DNA of 64,000 nt from Lepraria neglecta. Its lineage: Eukaryota > Ascomycota > Lecanoromycetes > Lecanorales > Stereocaulaceae. Position numbers and translations under genes: made by a program. Location: assembly GCA_033220425.1 (NCBI GenBank), contig CM065647.1:434001-498000 (forward strand), written 5' to 3'. Numbering within the stretch: the first letter of the stretch is position 1; each line of letters opens with the position of its first letter. The notes beneath the pieces are model-generated. The model did not search any database and was not told where the DNA came from. It saw only the letters and a list, made by a program, of their open reading frames with translations. This document shows positions 43,829-56,686 of the stretch, one piece after another.

Positions 43829-46800
43829 ATGTTCGGGCAACAGCCTGGCGATTTCTATCGCCTACGCGCCCAGTCCAGTGGTAATCATTAATTGCCCTGT
43901 TAGCACAATTGAAATCGTACCGAACGCTAACACCGTGTTTCACCGCTATAGTAACTGACCCAAACCTGCATAACACTGCTCCCCCAGATCAGGGACGAAA
44001 CGAGCGCGATGAGGGCGCAATTCAAGAGGATGGGCCGCCAACGGGCCTCACTTCCACGAACAGTACCGAGTCCTCTTCGGCGTCGAATACGGATGGAACA
44101 TGGGGAGAACGGGATGTTGGAGGTCCCGTTAACCACCACATGGCAATGGAGGACTATGAGGCAATGCGTCGGCAAATCACTCAATTGAGCCGGACACGTT
44201 CAAGGTCTACTACAAGGGAAAGGAATGAGAGTGTGAAACTCTTTCGAACGCTCACCAGCAGGAGTAGGAAGTCTGAACGCTCAGGAAATCAGCGCACAAT
44301 CTCTTCCAGAGGGGCAGTCAGTGCAACGACTGATGACGGCGATCTCGAAGCAGGTGACGTAGAGGGCATGGCCGAGAAAGAGGAAGAGTTCGAAATGGGC
44401 CCCTTTCTACGACAGGGTCATTTTGAGAAGCGGACTGATACGGGTGCTTCGGCCAAGAAAGTTGGTGTGGTCTTCAAGAACATGACTGTGAAGGGGACAG
44501 GAAGCACAGCAACTTCAACAAAGACGCTACTGGACGCCATACTTGGAACCTTCGGACCGGATCTCTACCATCTTACAACCCGTTTTGTACCTGCCCTAAA
44601 ATCCAACAAGCACGAGAAGTTGAGGACTCTCTGCAATGACTTTACTGGTATTGTAAGAAATGGAGAGATGATGCTTGTACTGGGTCGCCCAGGGTCTGGA
44701 TGCACCACTTTTCTCAAAGCCATTGCCAACAAAAGAACAGAATACGCGCAGGTGACGGGGGATGTGCATTATGGAGGCATATCGGCCGAAGAACAGGACG
44801 CACACTACCGGGGTGAGGTCAATTACAACCCAGAAGATGATCAGCATTTTCCAACGCTGAATGTGTGGCAAACTCTGAAGTTTTCACTACTAAATAAGAC
44901 GAAAAAGCGCGAGAAGGGCGAAATCAATATCATCATTGATGCTTTGATGAAGATGTTTGGTATTCGCCACACTGACAAGACTCTCGTGGGCAATGAGTAC
45001 ACGCCTGGCGTTTCTGGTGGTGAGAGAAAGCGAGTGTCCATAGCAGAGACATTGGCAACCAAATCGACAGTGGTCTGTTGGGATAATTCCACCCGAGGCT
45101 TGGATGCCTCGACCGCATTAGACTACGCCAATTCGCTGCGCATTATGACCGACATCAGTAATCGCACCACGCTCGTCACACTTTATCAAGCCGGAGAGGG
45201 AATCTACGAATTAATGGACAAGGTCTTGGTCATCGACGAAGGCCGTATGGTCTTTCAAGGTCCCGCGAACGAAGCCAAACAATACTTCATTGACTTGGGA
45301 CTCCACTGCCCAGATAGAGAAACTACAGCCGATTTCTTGACCTCGGTGACCGATCCAGCGCAAAGAGAATTCCGAGAAGGCTACGAAGCCCAGGCTCCAA
45401 AGACTGCAGAGGAATTTGAGCGAGCTTTCAAAAACAGTCTGAATTACCAGAAAGTGCTCGCGGATGTGGAACATTACGAAAAGCACCTGCAAAGGACCGA
45501 TCATGAGGATGCTAGAGAATTCAAACAAACTGTCAAGGAGCAACAGTCCAAGCGCGTATCGCCCAAGTCTAGCTACACCGTCAGCTTCTGGCGACAAGTA
45601 CTCGCCTGCACCCAGCGAGAGTTCTGGCTGGTCTGGGGTGACAAGCCAACTTTGTACACCAAGTTCTTTATCATTATTGCCAACGGACTGATCGTTGGTT
45701 CTCTGTTCTATGGGCAATCAAGCGACACAGAGGGGGCCTTCTCCCGTGGCGGTGCCGGATTCTTTTCGATCCTCTTCCTTGGCTGGCTTCAGCTCTCAGA
45801 GTTGATGAAAGCCGTTTCCGGGCGAGTGGTAATCCAGCGGCACCGGGAGTACGCCTTCTATCGGCCAAGCGCAGTCGTGATGGCTCGAATCCTAGCCGAT
45901 TTCCCACTGATATTAACTCAAGTCATACCATTTAGCATTATAATGTACTTCCTGTGCCAATTGGACGTCAACGTGTCGAAGTACTTCATCTACTTCCTCT
46001 TCGTATACACTACCACAATATGTATTACAGCTCTTTACCGGATGTTTGCAGCATTGTCTCCAACCATCGATGATGCTGTCAGATTCTCTGGGACGGCGCT
46101 CAATCTTTTGATCATCTACACCGGCTATGCGATACCTAAGCCTACGTTGCTACACTCGAAGATTTGGTTTGGTTGGCTGTACTATGTCAATCCAATCTCC
46201 TACGCTTTCGAAGGTGTTCTAACCAATGAATTTAATCATCGAGTGATGCCCTGCGCTCCGCAGGAGCTAGTGCCACAAGGCCCTGGAGTGCAGCCTCAGT
46301 ACCAAGGTTGTGCCATCAGCGGAGCTCAAATTGGCAGCACCAGCGTCTCCGGTGCCGACTATCTGAGCACGACCTACGAATACTCCCGCTCAAATCTTTG
46401 GCGCAATTGGGGCGTCCTCATCGCATTTACAGTACTCTATATCTTCGTCACGGTCTTAGGATCGGAGCTATTCTCGTTCGTTGGGGGCGGCGGCGGTGTC
46501 TTAATCTTCAAAAAGGGATCGAAAAAGCCTGCGCCAGCGACGTCGAAGGTCGCCGATGCTGAGAAAGGTGGTATTGCCGGAGATGACGGTGCGTCAAGTG
46601 GCCAGCTACAGACGAGTAGCAACGAAGATGAACCTATTCCGAAGACGTCGGACAGCCAAAGTGTGTTCACCTGGAAGGATGTCAACTTCAGCGTGCCTTA
46701 CGAAGGAGGCCAGCGCCAGTTACTCAATAACGTGCACGGCTACGCTAAGCCTGGGGTCATGGTAGCATTGATGGGTGTCTCTGGTGCTGGCAAGACTACT

Positions 46801-48651
46801 CTTCTCAATACTCTGAGCCAGCGTCAGAGGATTGGCGTTGTGAGCGGTGACTTCCTTGCGGATGGCCGCCCACTCGGAACAGAGTTCCAACGAATTACTG
46901 GATTCGTAGAGCAACAGGACCTTCATGACAGGACCGCTACGATCCGAGAAGCCATCGAATTCTCGGCCATCTTGCGTCAAGAACGACATATACCCCGTGC
47001 AGAAAAGCTTGCGTATGTCGAAGAAATCATTGACCTCCTAGAATTACGAGAACTATCTGACGCTGTGATTCTTTCCTTGGGAGTTGAGCAGCGGAAACGT
47101 GTCACTATCGCAGTCGAGCTGGCAGCCAAACCGAGCCTTCTTTTCCTTGACGAGCCAACGTCAGGTCTGGACAGCCAGTCCGCCTTCTCCATAGTACGCT
47201 TCCTGAAGAAATTGGCAGCAGCTGGACACGGTATCGTCTGCACGATCCACCAGCCTTCCTCGCTTATGATTCAACAATTCCACATGATTCTCGCTATGAA
47301 TCCTGGAGGCAACACATTCTACTTCGGACCCGTCGGGGACAACGGATCTGCGGTAAACAAATACTTTGCTGATCGCGGTGTTCATTGCCCGCCTCAGAAG
47401 AACGTTGCTGAATTCATACTAGAGACCGCCGCCAAAGGCGGAAAGCGCGAGGACGGCAGACGTCTCAATTGGAACGAAGAGTGGAAGAACTCTCAAGAGA
47501 ATCAGGATTTGCTCAAGGAGATAGCCCAGATCAACGCGGAGCGCGAGAAGATACCCCAAAAAGCCCAAAGCACACAATACGAATATGCATCACCGCAGTG
47601 GCTACAGATCACACAACTCACCCGCCGCATGTTTACCCAGCATTGGCGTGATCCCAGCTACTTATACGGCAAGCTCTTCGTTGCAGTCATCGTCGGCATC
47701 TTCAACGGCTTTACGTTCTGGCAATTAGGCAACACAGTTGCGGACATGCAAAGTCGCATGTTCACTGCCTTCCTCATCATCCTAATTCCGCCAACAGTCG
47801 TTAATGCAGTCGTGCCAAAATTCTATATGAACATGTCACTATGGGAAGCGCGCGAGAACCCATCCCGAATCTACAATTGGATCACATTCTGTACTGCCTC
47901 CGTGGTGACGGAGATCCCAATCTCCATCATCAGCGCCGTCATCTACTGGGTCCTATGGTACTTCGCCACTGGCCTGCCTACAGATTCTTCCACAGCAGGC
48001 TACGTCTTCTGGATGACGATGCTGTTCTTCCTTTTCCAAGCCAGCTGGGGTCAATGGATCTGTGCCTTCGCTCCCTCTTTCACCGTCATCTCAAACGTCC
48101 TACCCTTTTTCTTCGTGGTGTTCAGTCTGTTCAACGGCGTCGTGCGGCCGTATAGCCAATTGTCCGTCTTCTGGCGCTACTGGATCTACTGGATGATGCC
48201 ATCGACGTACTGGATCGGCGGTGTCTTGGCGGCTACTTTACGAGACATACAAGTCCAATGTGGACCTGACGAGGCGGCAATGTTCAATCCGCCGCCTGGC
48301 CAGACGTGTGGGCAGTACGCGCAAAGCTACGTGGATCAAATCGGTACGGGATATATTACCAACCCATCAGCGACAAACGACTGCGGGTATTGCCAGTATA
48401 GCAATGGGGTTGAATACATGGCCACTTTAAACATCAATCCAAGCGACAAGTGGAAGTATCTACCGATCTTCCTGGGGTTTGTCTGCAGTAATTGGATGCT
48501 AGTATACTTCTTCATTTACACCGTCAGAGTGAAGGGGTGGGGCTTTGGTTTGGGTTACGTCTTCAGCGGCCTAGGTAAGTTGGTTGATGGTGTGAAGGAG
48601 GGTGTGGGGAAGATGGTAGGGGGGAAAACGAAAGAGAAGGAGACGAAGTAG
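43829..48651 (+). CDS. PDR-type ABC transporter (ABC-G full transporter)
   Basis: An ATP-driven plasma-membrane drug or lipid exporter. Two exons (43829-43880, 43952-48651) give 1583 residues; exon 1 encodes MFGQQPGDFYRLRAQSS, and the 71-nt intron ends in CTATAG. Domain order is the fungal one, NBD-TMD-NBD-TMD. NBD1 has a Walker A with Cys in place of Lys (GRPGSGCTTFLK, about residue 262), VSGGERKRVSIAE and CWDNSTRGLDAS. NBD2 has GVSGAGKTTLLNTL (about 959), the degenerate signature LGVEQRKRVTIAVELA and LLFLDEPTSGLDSQSA. These asymmetries are normal for PDR pumps. Each membrane half has about six helices; the final loop is Cys-rich (DCGYCQYSNGVEYM). Length is near the family norm. No clustered partner genes suggest a substrate. 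Confidence 0.95.
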
Positions 48652-49664
48652 GTGGAGAACTGAAGGAGGGAATGAGGAGAAGATATTGCAAGCATTGCTG
48701 GTGTTTTAACGACTAGATATGAGGTAAATTAGCGTTGCTTGCATACAGAGTCTATTGAGGCAGCCCCCCAATGCCAAGCATTCGCAAGACTACTAAACAA
48801 GCTGAAAAAAAACCCTCTCATACCTCAACCCTTCATTCTTCCATCTCCTTACCCACCAAGCCCATTAATCACATTTCACAGCACGAAAAAGTAATAACGC
48901 CATGGAAGATAAATTAGTGCACTATTTAAATTCCAAGCGGTGCATCTCACGGGCATCGGCTTGGTCCACTTGTCCCACGTCTAATGAGGCGACTCCACCA
49001 AGCCTTATTAGACATTTTCAAAAAGCAAGAAACAGGAGAATGTGAAAAAATTTCGTTTCCATTTTTTACACTTATGCAGAGGTCGTCGCTGTGACTGTAA
49101 TTAGTGGGAGAACATAATGAAGAACTTGAGATGATAAAGTGGAGCGTGGAACGCCACAATGTTCAATATACCCACGGTATGGCCAGTATGGGCATCTAAT
49201 GCTAACTTGACGACCTGTGATCATCTTTGGTGGATCTTAAATGTCTAGATACATGATAAGCCACATGGCGCCTACCACTCCTTCAATGGGCATTGTGGCA
49301 TGATGTGAGCGCCAGTTGGGCCTTAATGCCCCAATGTTTGCACTTTCGCGCCTACCTATGGCTGAACTTGGAGAAGAAGACTGCTGCTCAAACGCCTTGA
49401 TATATTCATTGCACACTTTAGATTTCGAAGCACATCTGCTGGTTGCAAAAGACTGTTCTTGACCTATGTCGTTCGCCTGGAAGCTTACTTTGCTCGATTC
49501 GGCGAACAATTCTACGACACCGACATTTTGGGCGAGTCGGGGGAGCGCGTTGCTGTAGACGAAAATGATGAGTCATTCCCACGGAGGATAGAGATGGACT
49601 GGAATGGGGATGTTATCCGCATGTGTGGATACCCCACGCTGGGCAAATATGGAGCGACCATGAT
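48652..49664. other. intergenic, about 1 kb
   Basis: The transporter 3' UTR and the promoter of the next small gene. A frame open from 49459 to about 49640 (FARFGEQFYDTDILGESGER) looks protein-like and may be an upstream exon of the gene at 49665, but I could not find a valid splice. Confidence 0.4.
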
Positions 49665-50292
49665 ATGCCTGACAGGGAATTGTTCATCGACTTATGGGAA
49701 AATGGGTCGAAATGGGGCCACCAATGGTTTTTAGCGGATAATCGACTAACTGACGTGGATGAGGATGAGACGTTTCCGGCTGAACCAGATCCAGAGCCGT
49801 GTCTAGTCAATGAAACGCGGGAGCAAGAGGTCGTCCCCTATGAAACGCCCCAGCAGATGAAAGAACGGATCGAGAAACTCCATGCTCAATTCCGCGAAGC
49901 GGAACAGATGGAGAAGGAACTAGAACGGCAACTTCGCGAGGAGGAGAACGAGCAGGAGCGCAAAAGAAAAGGTAAGTCATGATTTCCGGGTTGTCGTTTT
50001 CTCTCACGTCGTCTCGCGGGCTTGGAAACATCTCTCTGGTTTTTGAAATACGTCTTTCAAATCAAGAATCATCTCAGAAGGGGAATGCTGACTCCGAAAT
50101 CATTCAGAGGAGGAGAAGAGGCTGAGGCGCGAACAGCGCGAGGAGAATGAGAGGAAACCCCACGAACGTACCACGAAGAAGGCTGAAATAGAGGCGGTGA
50201 AGGAGGCTCACAAGAAACGTATAAAAAGGGAAAGGGAGGAGTTCGAGGAGTATCAGCAATTTTGCAGACCACATGGAATACGTTGTGAATGA
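49665..50292 (+). CDS. small Glu/Lys/Arg-rich coiled-coil protein
   Basis: Two exons (49665-49971, 50108-50292) give 163 residues; the 136-nt intron has GTAAGT and CATTCAG ends. The N-terminus MPDRELFIDLWENGSKWGHQ reads like a folded fragment. From about residue 60 the chain is one highly charged helix (MKERIEKLHAQFREAEQMEK, REEENEQERKRK, EEEKRLRREQREENER, REREEFEEYQQF), likely a coiled coil. The start may be further upstream, because a different frame at 49459-49640 also looks coding. I do not recognise a family. Charged helices of this kind occur in many unrelated fungal proteins. Confidence 0.5.
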
Positions 50293-50382
50293 TATTCTCA
50301 TCAACGTCGTTCATTCACAGGGCTTATAGACAGCTTGTTTGCTCCATAGTTGTCCACGCGCAAAGAATCTCGTTGTTCGCAT

Positions 50383-51171
50383 TCATATTTGTTTCCGCAA
50401 ATAGATGCCAAACCACACCGTTACACCAATCCATTTCTTGGCTCTTACGCCTAAGGTCTTGCTGGTTTCTTCATCCACGCCCCTTTCCAGCGCCTCTCCT
50501 ACGACCTCGAAACCCTGCCTCTGGGCTTCTGCGATTACATCATCTATGTGATGTGCGAAGGACTGCGGCCGTACTTTCTCGCCTGTCTGCGGATCGACAA
50601 ACCCAGCTTGACTGATAGCTCCCATGTCTGAGTGCATGTTCGTTATTAGAGCTAGTGCTCCAGGTTTCAAGATCCGTGAGATCGCTTGAAAGAATTCTAA
50701 GAGAGGAATGTGTTCCAGTACGAGCGTTGATATGAGCGCATCTGCGTTCAAGGCGTTCGCGGGCACTGGCGAGTTGCTCAGCATGTCATACAAGAACAAC
50801 TCAAAATCTCTGGCTCTGTCGCTTGCTTCTTGTAATGCAGCCATGCGATCATTGAGCCTCGATCTTGCTATATCAAGCATCTTGGGGCTAGTGTCCAACC
50901 CTATGATGGTAGCACCAGGAACATCTAGCAGCTGTAGGGAGTTTCGGCCAGTACCACAGCCTAAGTCGACGAGTTTCCAGGGTTGAGGGGAAGATATTTG
51001 TGATAGAAACCTTGGGAGCAAGGATCGCATCTCGATCGTGTCAAGGACTTGCAGGATGTTTCCATCTGTGTCATAGACCTCGCTCCATAGGTCATATGCG
51101 GTCGTGGTGTCGAGGTAGCGCGTGGATTTGCCGGTACTTGTGGCCTCTACTGGTGGGATTGGAGTAGACAT
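50383..51171 (-). CDS. class I SAM-dependent methyltransferase
   Basis: Single exon, 262 residues from the ATG at 51169-51171. The fold is clear: an N-terminal TTTAYDLWSEVYDTDGNIL, motif I LVDLGCGTGRNSLQLL, IIGLDTSPKMLDIARSRLND, then DFELFLYDMLSNSP, LEHIPLLEFFQAISRILKPG and LALITNMHSDMG. The segment after this and the C-terminal GVTVWFGIYLRKQ are typical of small-molecule methyltransferases of the ubiquinone/menaquinone (UbiE-like) superfamily. Substrate unknown. It is divergent from the UDP-galactopyranose mutase gene, 540 bp away. Confidence 0.85.
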   Translation of the reverse strand: MSTPIPPVEATSTGKSTRYLDTTTAYDLWSEVYDTDGNILQVLDTIEMRSLLPRFLSQISSPQPWKLVDLGCGTGRNSLQLLDVPGATIIGLDTSPKMLDIARSRLNDRMAALQEASDRARDFELFLYDMLSNSPVPANALNADALISTLVLEHIPLLEFFQAISRILKPGALALITNMHSDMGAISQAGFVDPQTGEKVRPQSFAHHIDDVIAEAQRQGFEVVGEALERGVDEETSKTLGVRAKKWIGVTVWFGIYLRKQI

Positions 51172-53565
<2,394 letters not shown>

Positions 53566-54266
53566 TTTATGGATTCATTGTGATGCGGATAGATGGACGT
53601 TGGGTTTATGAGAATAATATACAAGAGGGTTTTGTGGCGCTGAGAGCCGAGCCCCGTGCACATTTGGCTATTAGAGCCGCAGATAGATCCTACATAGAAA
53701 GCTTTGCTTGATCTCAATGCATGGCATGGAGGGTCTGTTATCGCTCGTTCTGGGCACAACCCGCTCAAAATTTTCGTTGACTTGAAGGGTCCTGACCTCT
53801 CGTCCTGGGAAAGACAAGGTCAGAAGAACCAGTGAAGCCCCAATATGAAGGGTCCGGCCCCTTTCGCTTTGGTGATGCTGTGCTCAAGTCGACTAAAGAA
53901 TTGTGGGCTCACAGCTTCATCTGTCATATTTTTGTGCCACTCCCAACTTCGCACCTGGTTTGTGTCAGCGTTTATCTGCGCTTTACACCCATATGCTGGC
54001 CTTGAATGGAGATCTGAAGCTGTAGTAATGCTATTGAATTCTGTATCTCTAAGCTAGTCCTGTCACAGTTCTAGAGGCGATAGCCCATGAAACACAATGG
54101 AACACAAGACCTAAAGACTGCATAATAAGCCATATCAAAGGTTTGTTCACCTTCGAATTGTCCAAACTGCTCCAAAAGATGTTGCATATCCTTCAATCCG
54201 GCAATTAACCCAATCCATAAGCCATACAAAATCCAGAGAAACCCTGCGGTATCAGTCTGTGTGCCC
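53566..54266. other. convergent intergenic region
   Basis: About 700 bp between the 3' ends of the UDP-galactopyranose mutase gene and the gene at 54267. GGGTCCTGACC and GGGTCCGGCCCC pairs near 53790-53860 look like short repeats. No supportable gene. Confidence 0.4.
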
Positions 54267-56326
54267 CTAACGGTGTGCCCATCTTCGTTGCTCCTCCCTA
54301 CCAATTCGCAACTCAGTGGCCGCCTGCCTGCGCATTCTCCTGTCTTCCTCACTTACAGCATCCATATTTTCCTGCTCACCATAGAGGCCACCCCTATTAT
54401 AGCTAGTTACCCTGCTTGGCCCCCTCGTCGGTGTAGCAAAAGCCTGCCAATCAGCCACTCTAGCACCCCTTGCATCCGGCATACGACCACGCGCGGGTGC
54501 AGTGTTGAATGGATTCTGCGTGGCCATGATAGGGAGAACGTTCCTGCGCAATCCAGCCGCTGTTTGAGGCTGAGAGGCCGGATCCCGATTGTCGTCGTAG
54601 ACGGGGATACGGAAAGCCGAGTGTGAGAGGAGTGACAGTATTGTTGGATGGCGTCCGTTAGGAGGAGTGTAGGAAGAGTGAAGGGATGAGGTTGGCAACG
54701 AAAGATTGAACGAGAAATTGCGAGGCGTTGCTGAGAATGGGGGTGGAAGCGGCAGCTGTGGTGAGGGGCGACGCAGAGGATTGCGCGGAACGAACTCTGC
54801 TGCGTAGGGGCTTAGATTGCGAGGAGAGGGCGTGCGGTAGTTAATGCTCACGTGGCTGTGTGCAGAGCCTGGGTGACTGTGGGCAGAGCCGACGCTTCGG
54901 AGAGAGCCATAGCTAACCACGTGGACTGGACTATGAGACGGTGATGGTGAATAATTGCTAGAACCTTGACGTGGCGATATGCGGACGTTATTCATATGAT
55001 ATATCGGTAAAGTGGAAGGTGAGCACTGTATGTAGACATCTGGAGCTTGTACAGGCGATTCCCGTCCAGTGTAGCCCCTGTAGCCCGGATGATTAGGGGC
55101 TTGAGGTGCAGGACAAGTAGGTGCATTGGACACCCAAAATAGCGGCAGCTCAGCCATGGTAGCTTCAATTGTCGACGGGCCATCTACCTGTGGTGGAATG
55201 AAGGCGTTGTCAAACTCATCAGACGCTTCGTAGGAATAGCTCTGGCTGCGAGGGCGATAGCGCATGCGGCGCCGTGGCGGATATGCAAGAAGACCAGGAG
55301 TCTCGGCTGCGCTCATTTCACGATTATCTACCGCATTGCTCGAGTATCGATCGGGAGAGCTTGAGACTGCAGCCTGAGAGAAGCGTAGGGATGAGGGTGG
55401 AAGGGTGGCCGAGGGCTGGCGAACATGTCGGATGGTTGAACGGCTAGGTAGCGAAGGCCGTACAATCTCGTTGGGAAGAGCTCCTTCTCTGTCGACATAG
55501 TTTTGTAAATCCTGTAAACTTGAGGACACAGTACGCCTGTCACGTCGGCTTCCATATAGACTATCCTGGATGTCATCTCCGAGACTACCATTGGACGATC
55601 GCGACGAGTCTCTGTGATGCCCAGATAGACGGTCAGAAGGTCCATCAAGGGCCAGACTGCCGGAAAGCAGCTGTTCAACATTCTCAGAACCCCCATCTGC
55701 GTTGTTCGGCCGAACCCTTCGGTGAAATGAGAAGAAAGATAATCGACGTTTAGATGACGTGCCCGGAGCAATGCCCTTCAATGGCTTCTGTTGCTGGGCT
55801 CGCTCACTGTCAAGTTGACCGACGTTCGAGTCGGAAGAGGGAGTCAGATTTCCAGAAGAGCTCTCCGTCTCGCTATCGGCGAACGGAGATGGCAATGCTC
55901 CATTGCCTTTGTTGTCATCTCCATCATCGTCCCCTTCAATCGATGCCCGAGATGAGTGAGTATTCTCGTTGAAGTCATCAGAAGGGTCAATGACCGTAGC
56001 ATTGGCTTGACTCGTCGATTGTGTCCTCGTAGGTGTGCCAGCATCTGCCAGTACCCTGTCCCAAAAAGACCTTGAATTCCCAGGAACAGGTTCGTGTGAG
56101 TAGAGTGCAGACAAGGGCTGGATCCGTCTATCATGATGCTTCGAAGGGGAAATTGCAGAAGTATCGCGCTGCTTGAGGAGGAGTCAGCCGGAGTATGCTG
56201 CTACTTGGAAGGTAAACTGACCGAAGTGACGTTTGCACGTAGGGTTTGACGCTCGTGATGGCGGGCTATGTGCCAGGCTAGGTCTTTAGCATCGAGCCTG
56301 ATTTGTGTGGAAGGTAAACGCAGCAT
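54267..56326 (-). CDS. hypothetical disordered protein, 668 residues
   Basis: Two exons (56326-56222, 56168-54267) joined over a 53-nt intron with a CTGAC branch. The start MLRLPSTQIRLDAKDLAWHI and ARHHERQTLRANVTS is the only part that looks helical and conserved; HHDRRIQPLSALYSHEPVPG and SFWDRVLADAG follow. The rest is rich in Ser, Pro, Arg and Asn, with acidic DDDGDDNKG and repeated GSAHSH. The C-terminal GEQENMDAVSEEDRRMRRQA ends in a basic tail. No catalytic domain is seen. The many Ser-Pro and Arg-x-x-Ser sites suggest phosphorylation, and the gene shares its upstream region with a PDK1-type kinase gene, but a functional link is only a guess. Confidence 0.7.
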
Positions 56327-56686
56327 TGTGGCATGCCAAGGGTTGGAAGCCCAGGAGATGGGCTTCCGGTTGGAGTCTTGACCGCTCCATATTGTTGCTC
56401 GTCAGGAAGGTAAGAGCTGTGGAAGGCAAGAGCTATGGGCTACGAATGATAGATTTCTGTGAACAAGAAGGAAGGGAAACTGGATTGAAGCTCAAGCTTT
56501 GAAGATCGAAGATCCTATTTACATTGGGTAAAACGCCACGTGGGAATACCAGCTCACGATCATCGCCCGGTACCTGACATCGTCGGACAAATTTCACTCC
56601 GGACAATGAGATTGAGCGTCGCTGTCTCCCTACAGTGATCCAGTACCTGGATACTTACCTTCTTTACTCCTCGCAGAGAAGCCACT
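56327..56686. promoter_or_regulatory. divergent promoter, disordered protein gene and PDK1-type kinase
   Basis: 360 bp separate the two start codons. The region is unremarkable in composition; no TATA box is evident. The ATG at 56687 follows ...GCCACT. Confidence 0.45.
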
